Assembly: GCF_029522115.1 (NCBI RefSeq) | Contig: NZ_JAKWFK010000002.1 | Coordinates: 599,784-663,783 of the forward strand | DNA: 64,000 bases | Source of the DNA: Trinickia sp. Y13 | Lineage (GTDB): Bacteria > Pseudomonadota > Gammaproteobacteria > Burkholderiales > Burkholderiaceae | Reading direction: 5' to 3' | In this document: one piece after another, positions 42,518 through 51,689 of the stretch | Layout of the letters: the number at the start of each line of letters is the position of its first letter | Position numbering within the stretch: position 1 is the first letter of the stretch | Notes under the pieces: generated by a model | Told to the model about the DNA's origin: nothing | Databases searched by the model: none | What the model saw: the letters and a program-made list of their open reading frames with translations, nothing else | Made by a program: the position numbers and the translations under genes

Positions 42518-42985
42518 CTATCGCGGCGGGCTGCGCCTGCCGCGAACTGCGAACGCGGGCGCGAAGCGCTCGAGCGAAAAGTTCGACAAGTCGATCGCAT
42601 CGAGCGAATTCTTCACGAGCAGCCCGAGCTCCGTGTCGCCTTCCATCGTCAACCGGCGACTGAAAAACAGCGTGTCGGGGTCTTGCGTGCGCCGCGCCAG
42701 CTGAAAGAAGTCGTAAGCGCTCGCGCTAATCGTCAGCGCGACGTCTCCGACGTGTCGCGCCGCGCGAAACGCGCCGCCGCGGTAGACGAAATCGAACGCC
42801 ACGCCCGCGTCGCGCACTTCGATTCGCAACGCACGATCTTGCAGATGCGCGAGCGTATCGTCGGGAAGATGAGGCTTCACCGTCAAATTGAGGCCACCGA
42901 CGAACAACAGCGAGCCCGGATACGCCGGGAGCTTGGACAGCACGCCGCGTATCAGCGAAGGCACCTCGTAGCCGCTCTGACTCAT
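42518..42985 (-). CDS. ubiT: O2-independent ubiquinone biosynthesis accessory factor UbiT
   Basis: 155 residues with an SCP2-like lipid-binding domain (VFDFVY-like strand, LTISASAYDFFQLARRTQDP, DPDTLFFSRRLTMEGDTELGL). The latter is the UbiT hallmark. It binds lipid intermediates and works with UbiU-UbiV. Its start overlaps the ubiV stop (ATGA, 42982-42985). Confidence 0.93.
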   Translation of the reverse strand: MSQSGYEVPSLIRGVLSKLPAYPGSLLFVGGLNLTVKPHLPDDTLAHLQDRALRIEVRDAGVAFDFVYRGGAFRAARHVGDVALTISASAYDFFQLARRTQDPDTLFFSRRLTMEGDTELGLLVKNSLDAIDLSNFSLERFAPAFAVRGRRSPPR

Positions 42986-43902
42986 TGAGCACTCCTAATG
43001 GATTCCACCTGCGTCGATTCCTGTTTCTGAGCCAGCCCCGGCATGCCGTGCCAGTATCCGTCGCAGCGCGATTCGGGCATGAGCAGCGCCATGCGCTCCA
43101 AGGCCCGCGTACCGCTTAGCCTGCCATCGGCCGCATCTCGAAAGATGGCGACGATTTCGCTCATCCCTTGTGACTGCGGGCTCAAGCGGAGCACATCGAC
43201 GCCGAGCGCTTTCAACGTATCGATCGAATCGACGAGGTTGTAGACGCGCGCCGATTGAATCGAGATGCCGTTCAAGACGAGGAAGGGCTGCCCTTCTCGC
43301 GTGCGCAGCATGAGACCGTCTGGGTGTTCGATGCAGACGTATTGGCAGTTTTCGCGCGGGAGATTTCGTTGCCGCGCGGTGAAGCACCGCGCGGAAAACG
43401 CGAGCGGCAAACGCCCGTAGGCAAAGACTTCGGTCTGCACGCCATCGGGCCGCGCGCGCTGCATCTGCGCGAGCGCATCGGCGCTCATCTCCAGCGGCAT
43501 GACCCAGCGCTTGGCGCCCACGCCGGCCAGCACGTCCAGCGTCGGCTCGTTGTAGACGTTGAGCCAGGGACCCGCGACGAACGCACTGCCTTGCAGGTTG
43601 CGAACCGCGCCCATGTCGTTCGCTTCGACGAGGTACCGGCCATTGCCGGTCACGGCTTTCATCGTCGCGACGTCCTTGCCCGATTCGAGCAGAATCTGCG
43701 TCGACAGCACGACTTCCTTACCTGCCTGCGAAAGCATCTGCGCGATCTCAAGCCAATCGGGCAGGCGCAACTCGTGACGCCGCGAGCACACCGTCTCGCC
43801 CAGATACACGACGTCGACGGGCGCCGTGCTCATTTCTTCGTAAAACTGCAGCGTCTTGACGCGCGACCAATAGTAATGAATCGGACCGATTGCGATCTTC
43901 AC
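42982..43902 (-). CDS. ubiV: O2-independent ubiquinone biosynthesis protein UbiV (U32 family)
   Basis: 306 residues from the GTG at 43900-43902 (AGGAGA six bases upstream). Begins VKIAIGPIHYYWSRVKTLQF. Fe-S ligand Cys are seen in GETVCSRRHE and in the CFTARQRNLPRENCQYVC run. It lies downstream of ubiU and upstream of ubiT, and UbiUV carry out anaerobic ring hydroxylation. An upstream open extension to 44226 is out of place and rejected. Confidence 0.94.
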   Translation of the reverse strand: MKIAIGPIHYYWSRVKTLQFYEEMSTAPVDVVYLGETVCSRRHELRLPDWLEIAQMLSQAGKEVVLSTQILLESGKDVATMKAVTGNGRYLVEANDMGAVRNLQGSAFVAGPWLNVYNEPTLDVLAGVGAKRWVMPLEMSADALAQMQRARPDGVQTEVFAYGRLPLAFSARCFTARQRNLPRENCQYVCIEHPDGLMLRTREGQPFLVLNGISIQSARVYNLVDSIDTLKALGVDVLRLSPQSQGMSEIVAIFRDAADGRLSGTRALERMALLMPESRCDGYWHGMPGLAQKQESTQVESIRSAQ

Positions 43903-43922
43903 TTGCTCTCCTGCACTGCGCC

Positions 43923-44918
43923 TCATTTCCAAGGACGATGGTAGGCGCCCAGCGTGTGTTGCTGACCTTCCGCCACTTTGTCGAGTTCGCCCATCCAAGC
44001 GGGCTTGACGCTGTAGCGCTGTGGGTTGGCCTGGCATTGATCGATCGCGTCGCGCCATACGCGCGTGACTTGCGCCACGTAGGCGGGGCTGCGCTGCCGG
44101 CCTTCGATCTTGATGGCCTTCACACCCATTTGCATGAGGCGCGGCAACAATTCGAGCGTATTCAAGCTCGTCGGCTCTTCGATTGCGTAATAGCTTTCCC
44201 CGGCCACATCGAAGCGGCCTTTGCACAGCGTCGGGTAGCCCGCGTTCTCGTCATCGGCGTAACGGTCGATCAGCACGCCGTTCAAGCGCGACTCGAGCCC
44301 CTGCGAGGTTTTTTGCCAGCGCACGTGCTTCGCGGGCGAACAGACGCCGTGGGTATTGGGCGACTCGCCCGTCGCATACGAGGACAGCGCGCAGCGCCCC
44401 TCCACCATCACGCACAGGCTGCCGAAGCCGAACACTTCGAGTTCGACCGTCGTGTTTTCCGTCACGTGCTCGACTTGTGTGAGCGAGAGCACGCGCGGGA
44501 GCACGGCGCGTGAGACCCCGAAATGCTGCTGATAGAAGTTGATCGCTTCGTAGTTCGTCGCCGACCCTTGCACCGACAGATGCAAGCGCAGATCCGGATA
44601 GCGATCGCGCGCGTAACGCATGAGCCCCGGATCGGCCACGATAACGGCATCGACGCCGGCTTCGGCCGCGCGGTCGACAGCGGTGCGCCAGACGGGCCAC
44701 GCCGTCGGTTGCGGGTACGTATTGAGGGCGACCAGCACCTTGCGGCCACGCTCGTGCGCGTAGTCGATGCCTGTGCGAATCGACGCTTCGTCGAAATTCA
44801 AGCCTGCGAAGTTTCTCGCGTTCGTCGCGTCGCGAAAGCCGAGGTAGACACAATCGGCGCCGTTATCGACGGCGGTCTTCAATGCCGGCAGGCTGCCGGC
44901 CGGACAGACGAGCTCCAT
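43923..44918 (-). CDS. ubiU: O2-independent ubiquinone biosynthesis protein UbiU (U32 family)
   Basis: 331 residues. MELVCPAGSLPALKTAVDNGADCVYLG is the U32 start; Fe-S Cys are in LCVMVEGRCALSSY, GVCSPAKHV and YPTLCKGRF. It works as UbiU-UbiV heterodimer. The gap to ubiV is 20 bases, so ubiU-ubiV-ubiT form one transcript. Confidence 0.95.
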   Translation of the reverse strand: MELVCPAGSLPALKTAVDNGADCVYLGFRDATNARNFAGLNFDEASIRTGIDYAHERGRKVLVALNTYPQPTAWPVWRTAVDRAAEAGVDAVIVADPGLMRYARDRYPDLRLHLSVQGSATNYEAINFYQQHFGVSRAVLPRVLSLTQVEHVTENTTVELEVFGFGSLCVMVEGRCALSSYATGESPNTHGVCSPAKHVRWQKTSQGLESRLNGVLIDRYADDENAGYPTLCKGRFDVAGESYYAIEEPTSLNTLELLPRLMQMGVKAIKIEGRQRSPAYVAQVTRVWRDAIDQCQANPQRYSVKPAWMGELDKVAEGQQHTLGAYHRPWK

Positions 44919-44990
44919 CTATTGGGAATGCCTCTTCATGAAAAATGCGCTGTCATGCGCGCGCCGCCATACGGCCAGACGGCTATGGAG

Positions 44991-46223
44991 TTACGCCGCG
45001 GCGTCCACGGGCATGCGCGCGTGCGACGCGTCGTCTGCCTCGGGCGTCCCGGCGCTCGCTTCGTTCTCCGCGGGCTTGACGCCGGTCAGCAGGTAGGTGA
45101 TGAGATCGCGCACGGGGCGGATCTGCCTGCCGAACGGCAGCGTTTCCGAGCCGCGGAAGAAGAGCCCCCGCTTGACGTCGCCGGCGAGCGCATAGGCAAG
45201 TCGAGTGTCGATGCAAAATTGCCCGTGCTTGGCGATGCCGTCGCGCAAGCCGCATTGGGCCAGGCAATCGAACCCGACCGTGCACTTGCGCGCTTTGGCC
45301 ACGCGCTGCAGCTTGGCTTCCTTCTCGAGATAGTCGGCTAGCCAAGGCGTGCGCACTGCGCGCGCGGGAAGCCCCGCCACGCTCATGAACGTGACGATGT
45401 CATCGGGCGTTGCCTCGACCAGCACGCGCTTGAAGTTCGGATGCGCATCGCCCTCCTCGCTCACTGCGAACGGCGTACCCAGTTGCACCGCGCTCGCGCC
45501 GAGCGACATCAACTCGCGCACTTGCTCCGGCGTGTGAATGCCGCCGGCGGCGATGAGCGGAATGCGCTCGCGTTCGAGCCCGAGTTCCTTGAACAAGGCG
45601 AGCGTGCTTTCGATGACTTCGGCGAACGCAAACTGCGGATTGGCAACGCTCTCGAGCGTGGGTGCGCCAAGATGGCCCGCCGCGTAGCGCGGATTTTCGA
45701 TGACGATCGCATCGGGCAAACGTTGCTTGCGCATCCACTTTTTGAGCACGAGGCCGATGCCGCGCGCATCCGAAAGAATGGGGATCAGCGCCACCTCGGG
45801 ATGGTCGGCCGTGAGTTCCGGCAAATCGAGCGGCAAGCCCGCGCCGACGACGACGGCATGAGCCCCGCTTTCGCACGCGCGGCGCACGTAATCGGCATAG
45901 GCCGAAACCGCGCGCATCACGTTGACGGCCACGGCGCCGCGGCCGCCCGACAACGCAAGGGCCGAGCGAATCTCGCGATCGAGCGCTTCCAAATTGACGG
46001 CGTCGATCAACGCGCGGTCGCGCGAGCGGGCCGTCTTGACCATGAGATCGGGATGATGGCGGCGCAGATCGACGCTCGAAATCGTTCCGAGCGCACCGAG
46101 CGAGGCGACGGTTCCAGCCAGGCGATGCGCGGATACGCCCACCCCCATTCCGCCTTGCACGATGGGCAGCAACGCTTTGCCCTTGATGCGCAGGGGTTCG
46201 AATACAGCCTTCGGCACTGACAC
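44991..46223 (-). CDS. Nitronate monooxygenase-like FMN protein
   Basis: 410 residues. FMN-barrel features are LPIVQGGMGVGVSAHRLAGTVASLG, NVMRAVSAYADYVRRA, GAGLPLDLPEL and IAAGGIHTPEQVRELMSLGASAVQLGT. A late Cys cluster (KCTVGFDCLAQCGLRDGIAKHGQFC region) may hold an iron-sulfur site, unusual for the simple 2-nitropropane dioxygenases. It lies 72 bases upstream of ubiU and may share the FNR-type promoter at 46284. The substrate is uncertain. Confidence 0.88.
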   Translation of the reverse strand: MSVPKAVFEPLRIKGKALLPIVQGGMGVGVSAHRLAGTVASLGALGTISSVDLRRHHPDLMVKTARSRDRALIDAVNLEALDREIRSALALSGGRGAVAVNVMRAVSAYADYVRRACESGAHAVVVGAGLPLDLPELTADHPEVALIPILSDARGIGLVLKKWMRKQRLPDAIVIENPRYAAGHLGAPTLESVANPQFAFAEVIESTLALFKELGLERERIPLIAAGGIHTPEQVRELMSLGASAVQLGTPFAVSEEGDAHPNFKRVLVEATPDDIVTFMSVAGLPARAVRTPWLADYLEKEAKLQRVAKARKCTVGFDCLAQCGLRDGIAKHGQFCIDTRLAYALAGDVKRGLFFRGSETLPFGRQIRPVRDLITYLLTGVKPAENEASAGTPEADDASHARMPVDAAA

Positions 46224-46283
46224 GGGACAACCTCACGACGATCGCAGTAACCGGTAGTGTGAGGGGGAGAACGACTGCGGACC

Positions 46284-46297
46284 TTAATCTGGATCAA
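46284..46297. promoter_or_regulatory. FNR-type box between divergent nmo and DUF2249 genes
   Basis: TTAATCTGGATCAA has one mismatch to TTGAT-N4-ATCAA. It lies 61 bases from the minus-strand start at 46223 and 46 bases from the plus-strand start at 46343, so it could control both. Confidence 0.7.
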
Positions 46298-46342
46298 GAA
46301 CCGGTCGCAGCTTCGGTGCGACAATCGATCGCTGATGAAACC

Positions 46343-46579
46343 ATGATGAAACCCCTTGCTTGTGAAACGATGCTCGCGCTATGCGGGCTCGAACCTCCCG
46401 AACCGATGGAGCGCGTGATCGCGGCGCTGCGCACGCTCGCCGACGATTGCTTCCTGACCATGCACATCGATCGCGAGCCGTTGCCTCTATTTGCGCTGCT
46501 CGCGCGCGGCGGTTACGACTACGAAATGCGCGGGTCGCTTGGCGGGCGCTACGAGATCGATATTTGGCGCAGGGCGTGA
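46343..46579 (+). CDS. DUF2249 domain protein
   Basis: 78 residues. PEPMERVIAALRTLADDCFLTMHIDREPLPLFALLARGGYDYEM is the DUF2249 (TusA-like) core. An ATG at 46346 is also possible. Its stop overlaps the start of the membrane protein (TGATG at 46577), so the two are coupled. Confidence 0.88.
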   Translation: MMKPLACETMLALCGLEPPEPMERVIAALRTLADDCFLTMHIDREPLPLFALLARGGYDYEMRGSLGGRYEIDIWRRA

Positions 46580-47901
46580 TGCGGCGCGATCTGGAACTCG
46601 ATGCATCGCCGCCGCTCGGCGCACCGTTGCGCTTCTTCTTGAACGCCCCCGTGTTCGCGGCGATCGCCGCGGTGCTGCTGCTCTATGCCGGTCCCGCCGC
46701 GTTCGCGTCGCGCTGGTCGCCGTTTGCGCTCGCCGCCACGCACGCGCTCACGCTGGGCGCATTCGCAAGCGTCATGATGGGTGCGTTAATCCAAATCCTG
46801 CCGGTCGTGGCAGGCGCGCAAATCGCATGGGCTCGCACGAGCGCCATCGGCATTCATGCGCTGCTCACGCTCGGCACGCTCTTGCTCATCGCCGCATTCT
46901 TAAGCGCGAAGAGCGCCCTCTTTCCCTTCGCCGGTTCGCTATGCGCCGCCGCGGCCGCATGGTTCGTCCTCGCTTGCGCCATCGGCCTCGCGCGACGGTC
47001 CTCCGCTAGAACGCGCGGCACGGCCGACATCGTGCGGGCGGTGCGCCTCGCGTTGACTGCCCTGCTCGTCACGGTCGCACTTGGCGCCATGCTCGCGCTG
47101 TCGTTGTCGCGCCCCCTGTCGCTACCGATCCTCACGCTGACGAACCTCCATCTCGCTTGGGGGCTGGCCGGATGGATCGGATTGCTCACCGCGGGCGTGG
47201 CCTATCAAGTGATCCCGATGTTTCAGGTCACCGAGCCCTACCCGCGCATGCTCACGCGTGCGTTCGCACCGCTCTCGTTCTGCGCGCTCGTGCTTCTCAC
47301 GCTAGCCGGCTCGGGACTCCCCGCGCATGGGTCCATCGCCACCGCTGCATTGCACGGCTCATTGCTTGCGCTGTACTGCGGCTTCGCGGTGGTGACGCTC
47401 GCGCTGCTCCATCGCCGCAAGCGCCCTTCACCCGATGCGACGACGCTCTTTTGGCGCACGTCGATGACGAGTGTCATCTGCGCGGCGCCCGTATGGGCCA
47501 TCGGTGTGGTGGCGGACCGTCCATCGGCCGGCGTCATCGTGGGGATTTTGTTGCTTGCAGGCGGCGTTTGGTCGGCAATCAGCGGGATGCTCTACAAGAT
47601 CATTCCCTTCTTGCTTTGGTATCACATGCAAGCGTCGATCGACGTGCGCTCATCGATCGTGCCGAAAGTCAAAGCGGTGCTGCCCGACACGCACGCCCGG
47701 GCGCAGTATTGGGCGCATTCGATCGCACTCATGCTGTTGGTCGCCGCGGGCGCGTCGCCCGCGTGGTTATCGCGCCCCGCCGCATTGGCGTTCGTCGTGT
47801 CGAACCTATGGCTCGGCGCAAATATCGCGAGCGCGTTGCGGGTGTATGTGCGGGTGGTGCGCGAGCTCGCTTCAGTACGCGCAAGCAGCCTCGAGCTTTG
47901 A
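46579..47901 (+). CDS. NnrS-like polytopic membrane protein (heme/copper-site candidate)
   Basis: 440 residues with about twelve helices. His-bearing helices include THALTLGAFASVMMGALIQI, LHLAWGLAGWIGLLTAGVAYQ and KIIPFLLWYHMQASID, with the loop IPMFQVTEPYP. This resembles NnrS-type or terminal-oxidase-like proteins. It is paired with DUF2249 under an FNR-like box. The 3' end overlaps the convergent regulator gene by 30 bases. Confidence 0.75.
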   Translation: MRRDLELDASPPLGAPLRFFLNAPVFAAIAAVLLLYAGPAAFASRWSPFALAATHALTLGAFASVMMGALIQILPVVAGAQIAWARTSAIGIHALLTLGTLLLIAAFLSAKSALFPFAGSLCAAAAAWFVLACAIGLARRSSARTRGTADIVRAVRLALTALLVTVALGAMLALSLSRPLSLPILTLTNLHLAWGLAGWIGLLTAGVAYQVIPMFQVTEPYPRMLTRAFAPLSFCALVLLTLAGSGLPAHGSIATAALHGSLLALYCGFAVVTLALLHRRKRPSPDATTLFWRTSMTSVICAAPVWAIGVVADRPSAGVIVGILLLAGGVWSAISGMLYKIIPFLLWYHMQASIDVRSSIVPKVKAVLPDTHARAQYWAHSIALMLLVAAGASPAWLSRPAALAFVVSNLWLGANIASALRVYVRVVRELASVRASSLEL

Positions 47902-48573
47902 CGGATCCGGGATCAAGATCTCGCGGCCGCGAATGGTGACGAGCCCGCGCGTGCCCAGCTCATGCAGGATGCGCGAGAAATGTTCCGGTGTGAGATTCAA
48001 GCGCGAGGCGACCATCTTCTTTCCCGCCTCTAACAGCACGCGCCGCCCCGACTCCGCGCACCCGGGCTCCGGCTCGCCTTTTTGCGCGAGCAGATAACTG
48101 ATCACGCGATGCGTGCCCGTGCGCAGCGAATAGGCCTCGACGTCGCGCATGAGCGCATGCAGGCGCGCGCTCATACCGGCGAGCATCTTGCAGGCGAAGT
48201 CGGGATCGGTGCGCAAGCCGTCGATAATCGCCGCACGGGTCACGTGTAGCAGCAACGAATCGCTGAGCGCCTGCGCCGATACGAAGTACGGCTTGCCCAG
48301 AAACATCAGCGCTTCGCCGAAACTGTCACCTGGGCTGACGAGCCGCACCACTTTTTCTTCGCCGAGGGGCGAGGTCACGCTGAGCTTGATCTGACCGTAG
48401 ACGACCGCGTGCAGACCCGTGCAAGGGTCGCCGCAGTGAAACACCATCTCTTTTCGCGCAACCTGTTGCTGCGTCGTGCCGAGCGCGACACGATCGAGCT
48501 CGGCTTCCGTGAGCTCGTTGAACAGCGGCATTCGGGCGAGAAAGTCCTGAACGCGAATCTTCCCTTTTTGCAT
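47872..48573 (-). CDS. Crp/Fnr-family regulator (DNR-like)
   Basis: 233 residues. Cyclic-nucleotide-like barrel (PGDSFGEALMFLGKPYFVSAQ) plus HTH with recognition helix LTPEHFSRILHELGTRG (E..SR type, reading TTGAT sites). It lacks the N-terminal Cys cluster of FNR, so it is not an O2 sensor; a DNR/NnrR-like NO or heme sensor is likely. Directly downstream of hemN on the minus strand and may be cotranscribed. Confidence 0.9.
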   Translation of the reverse strand: MQKGKIRVQDFLARMPLFNELTEAELDRVALGTTQQQVARKEMVFHCGDPCTGLHAVVYGQIKLSVTSPLGEEKVVRLVSPGDSFGEALMFLGKPYFVSAQALSDSLLLHVTRAAIIDGLRTDPDFACKMLAGMSARLHALMRDVEAYSLRTGTHRVISYLLAQKGEPEPGCAESGRRVLLEAGKKMVASRLNLTPEHFSRILHELGTRGLVTIRGREILIPDPSKLEAACAY

Positions 48574-48596
48574 CGATCGCCCCTATCCGCTAAGAG

Positions 48597-50042
48597 TCAA
48601 ATCAGCTTCGAATACGACGCGGCGCTGGGTCGCCCCAGGTACTTGTCGAAGATCATCGCCACGGCGCGCACGAACAGCCGCCCTTTGGGCAAGATTCGAA
48701 TCGAATCTTCGTCGACGGCAACGAGCTGCGCTTGCTCGAACGGCGCGAGCGCCGCGAGCTCCCCCTGAAAGTAATGCGCGAATTCGATGCCGTGCCTGGC
48801 CTCGACTTCGCCGAATACGAGCGGCATGCTGCACATCAACGTCATCACGACTTCGCGGCGCAAGAGGTCGTCGGCGCTCAGCGTCATGCCGCGCTCGACC
48901 GGAAGGCGCCCTTCGTTCAGCCGCTCGTAATAGGTCTTCACCGAGCGCGTCGATTGACAGTAGGCCCGCCCGATCTTACCGATGGCCGACACGCCGAAAC
49001 CGACCAGATCGCATTCGGCCTGCGTCGTGTAGCCCTGGAAGTTGCGATGCAGGCTGTTCTCGCTCAGCGCACGACTCAATTCGTCGTCTGGCTTGGCGAA
49101 ATGATCGAGGCCGATGTAGACGTAGCCCGCGTCGAGCAGCCTGCGCGTCGCCCGCATGAAAATGCGTAGCCGGTCCTCGGCGAGCGGCAGCTCGCGCGCG
49201 TCGATGAGACGCTGCGCCTTGAAGCGCGAGGGAAGGTGAGCGTAGTTGTAGAGCGCGATGCGATCGGGGGCGAGGCGCACCACTTCGTCGAGTGTGCGCT
49301 CGAAACTAGCGACCGATTGTCGCGGCAGACCGTAGATCAAATCCATGTTGATCGACTGAAAGCCGGCGTCGCGGCTCGCGCCCAATGCACGCTCGACCAT
49401 GTCGAGCGGCTGAATGCGGTTCACGGCCTGCTGCACGGCCGGATCGAAGTCCTGCACGCCGAAGCTCGTGCGATTGAAGCCGAGCGAGGCGAGCTCGGCC
49501 AATGTCGTCGGCTTTACCGTTCGCGGGTCGATCTCGACGCCCAACTCGGCGTCGGGCACGAAGTCGAAATGCCGACGCAGCCCATCGAGCAACGTGCCAA
49601 GCTCGGCCATGCTGAAAAAGGTCGGGGTGCCGCCGCCCAGATGCAGTTGCGAGGTGCGCCGATCGTCGCCCAGTTCGGGTGCGACCATCTCGATTTCGCG
49701 CAGCAGGTAGTCGAGGTACTCGGTGGCGCGCCCATGCTCGCGCGTGATGACTTTGTTGCAGGCGCAGAAATAGCAGAGCGATTCGCAAAACGGCAAATGC
49801 GCATAGACCGAGAGCGGGGGCTTGACCGCCGCGGCGGCGCGCTCGCCCAGATGAGCGCGATAGGCTGCCACGTCGAAGCTGGGCACGAATCGATCGGCGG
49901 TCGGGTAGGACGTGTAGCGCGGCCCCGCATTGTCGAAGCGGCGGATCAACGCCTCCGATATCTCGATGTCGGCGAAACGATCGAGATCCGATCCCGGTGT
50001 AGAGGACGAGGTTTCGCGGCTTGACGCCGTATCTGCAGACAT
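48597..50042 (-). CDS. hemN: Oxygen-independent coproporphyrinogen III oxidase
   Basis: 481 residues. Radical-SAM motif CESLCYFCACN near residue 86 (CX3CX2CXC), GGGTPTFFS and the RTSFGVQDFDPAVQQAVNRIQP segment are diagnostic. It makes protoporphyrinogen without O2, giving heme for the oxidase and NO reductase. The ATG at 50040-50042 follows GGGAACG; an upstream ATG at 50054 is an alternative. Confidence 0.95.
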   Translation of the reverse strand: MSADTASSRETSSSTPGSDLDRFADIEISEALIRRFDNAGPRYTSYPTADRFVPSFDVAAYRAHLGERAAAAVKPPLSVYAHLPFCESLCYFCACNKVITREHGRATEYLDYLLREIEMVAPELGDDRRTSQLHLGGGTPTFFSMAELGTLLDGLRRHFDFVPDAELGVEIDPRTVKPTTLAELASLGFNRTSFGVQDFDPAVQQAVNRIQPLDMVERALGASRDAGFQSINMDLIYGLPRQSVASFERTLDEVVRLAPDRIALYNYAHLPSRFKAQRLIDARELPLAEDRLRIFMRATRRLLDAGYVYIGLDHFAKPDDELSRALSENSLHRNFQGYTTQAECDLVGFGVSAIGKIGRAYCQSTRSVKTYYERLNEGRLPVERGMTLSADDLLRREVVMTLMCSMPLVFGEVEARHGIEFAHYFQGELAALAPFEQAQLVAVDEDSIRILPKGRLFVRAVAMIFDKYLGRPSAASYSKLI

Positions 50043-50117
50043 ATTCGTTCCCATGGACGTGCACCGCCGGCAGCGATGCCGGCTGCGATCATTATCGAAC
50101 CGGCAGTCCATCAGAAC

Positions 50118-50134
50118 TTGATGTATGTCATCAA
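50118..50134. promoter_or_regulatory. Dyad between divergent hemN and nsrR
   Basis: TTGATGTATGTCATCAA is a perfect TTGATG-N5-CATCAA inverted repeat. It resembles FNR half-sites but with N7 rather than N4 between TTGAT and ATCAA, so it may serve another dimeric regulator. Confidence 0.5.
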
Positions 50135-50234
50135 TGTTTCGTTCGGCGGCGCGCTCCTGGCGGCCGTCTTGCCTAGCCGCAAGGTCCGCGATGCGCGTAA
50201 AAGATATACAATGGATCCACTTTATAGGTGGCGT

Positions 50235-50705
50235 ATGCGACTCACGGATTTCACGGATTACAGTTTGCGCGTGCTCATGTATGCAGCCGTGCGCTCGGAC
50301 GAACTCGTCACGATTGCCGAAATCTCCGAGGCGCTAGGGATCGCGCGCGGGCATCTCGTCAAGATCGTGCATGCGCTGGGACGCGCCGGTTATCTGAGCA
50401 CGACGCGCGGCCGCACGGGCGGCTTGAAGTTGGGACGGCCGGCCTCGCGCATCACGGTCGGCGATGTGGTGCGGACGATGGAGGCCGACTTTCGGATGGT
50501 GGAGTGCTTCGACACCGAGGGCAACGCCTGCGTGATTACGGCCGCATGCGGCCTGCGCGGCGTCCTCGGCACCGCGCTGCGCGCGTACTTCGAGGTGTTG
50601 GATAAGTTCACGCTGGCCGATATCGCAGCGGAGCAGGGCAAGCTATCGCGGCTGCTCGGGTTGAGCTCCACCGAGCAGCCGCTCGTGCGCATGGCGCGCA
50701 AATAG
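50235..50705 (+). CDS. nsrR: Rrf2-family NO-sensing repressor NsrR
   Basis: 156 residues. The HTH starts MRLTDFTDYSLRVLMYAAVRS, and the Fe-S ligand Cys are at 91, 99 and 105 (ECFDTEGNACVITAACGL), the NsrR three-Cys spacing. NO destroys the cluster and frees its targets. A matching site lies upstream of norB. Divergent from hemN. Confidence 0.93.
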   Translation: MRLTDFTDYSLRVLMYAAVRSDELVTIAEISEALGIARGHLVKIVHALGRAGYLSTTRGRTGGLKLGRPASRITVGDVVRTMEADFRMVECFDTEGNACVITAACGLRGVLGTALRAYFEVLDKFTLADIAAEQGKLSRLLGLSSTEQPLVRMARK

Positions 50706-50736
50706 CGGGGCTCACACCGTCGCGAGCCGCCTTCGG

Positions 50737-51597
50737 TCAGAACGCGTTGACCGGAATCTTCAGATAGCGCACGCCGTTCGATTCGGGCGGGGGCATCTCG
50801 CCGGCCCGGATGTTGATTTGGACCGCCGGCAGGATCAGCACCGGCATCGAGAGCGTGCGATCTCGCTCCGTCCGCATTTGGACGAATGCATCCTCCGATA
50901 TGCCATCGTGCAGATGCACGTTCGCACGGCGCTCTTGCTCGACGCTCGTCTCGCAGCGCGCCTCGCGCGAAGGCGGGGGATAGTCGTGACACATGAACAG
51001 GCGCGTTTGCGGCGGCAAGGCGAGTAGCTTTTGCACCGAGCGGTAAAGCGCATGGGCGTCGCCGCCGGGAAAATCGCAGCGCGCCGAACCGACGTCGGGC
51101 ATGAACAGCGTGTCGCCCACGAACACCGCATCGCCGATCTGGTACGCCATGTCGGCAGGCGTGTGGCCCGGCACGTGCAGCGCGCGCCCGGTCAATTCGC
51201 CGAAGGTGAAAGTCTCGTCCGCGGCGAACAGGTGGTCGAATTGCGTCCCATCCGCGGGCACGTCGCCGCCAAGGTTGAACACGCGCTTGAACACGCCCTG
51301 AACCGTGCGGATCTGCTCGCCTATCGCCGTCTTGCCGCCCAGCTCGCGTTTCAGGTATTGGGCCGCCGAAAGATGATCGGCATGCGCATGGGTCTCGAGC
51401 AACCATTGCACCTGCAGACGATGCTCTCGCACGAACGCTATGACTCGGTCGGCCGAAGCGGTGCTCGTGCGGCCCGACTTCGGGTCGTAGTCGAGCACCG
51501 AATCGATGATGGCCGCCGGCGTGCCGTCGCCGGCATGCACGACGTACGTGAACGTCGAGGTCGCACAATCGAAGAATGGCACTACTTGGGGACGCAT
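50737..51597 (-). CDS. MBL-fold persulfide dioxygenase-like protein
   Basis: 286 residues. Metal motif ETHAHADHL (THAHADH at 69-75), VPGHTPADMAYQ and GDTLFMPDVGSARCDFPGGDA, the pattern of the ETHE1-related persulfide dioxygenases in bigR operons. It oxidises glutathione persulfide to sulfite. The start at 51595-51597 follows GGAAGGGA. Divergent from bigR, from whose operator it is likely controlled. Confidence 0.9.
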   Translation of the reverse strand: MRPQVVPFFDCATSTFTYVVHAGDGTPAAIIDSVLDYDPKSGRTSTASADRVIAFVREHRLQVQWLLETHAHADHLSAAQYLKRELGGKTAIGEQIRTVQGVFKRVFNLGGDVPADGTQFDHLFAADETFTFGELTGRALHVPGHTPADMAYQIGDAVFVGDTLFMPDVGSARCDFPGGDAHALYRSVQKLLALPPQTRLFMCHDYPPPSREARCETSVEQERRANVHLHDGISEDAFVQMRTERDRTLSMPVLILPAVQINIRAGEMPPPESNGVRYLKIPVNAF

Positions 51598-51624
51598 CGT
51601 CAATCCCTTCCAAAGTGGAGTTGC

Positions 51625-51670
51625 CAAACAATATATCAATTCATATAATGTTGTTCAACATATTGTTGAA
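51625..51670. promoter_or_regulatory. Probable BigR operator region
   Basis: AT-rich, dyad-bearing sequence between divergent persulfide dioxygenase and bigR genes. It includes ATATATCAATTCATATAAT and CAAC-ATATT-GTTG, typical of BigR boxes, in an otherwise GC-rich context. Confidence 0.65.
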
Positions 51671-51689
51671 CCTGCACAGAACGCATTCC

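Noticed and set aside
44000..44226. N-terminal extension of UbiV
   Set aside because: The open frame continues into ubiU antisense-frame sequence, while the GTG at 43902 has a strong ribosome-binding site and the family N-terminus.
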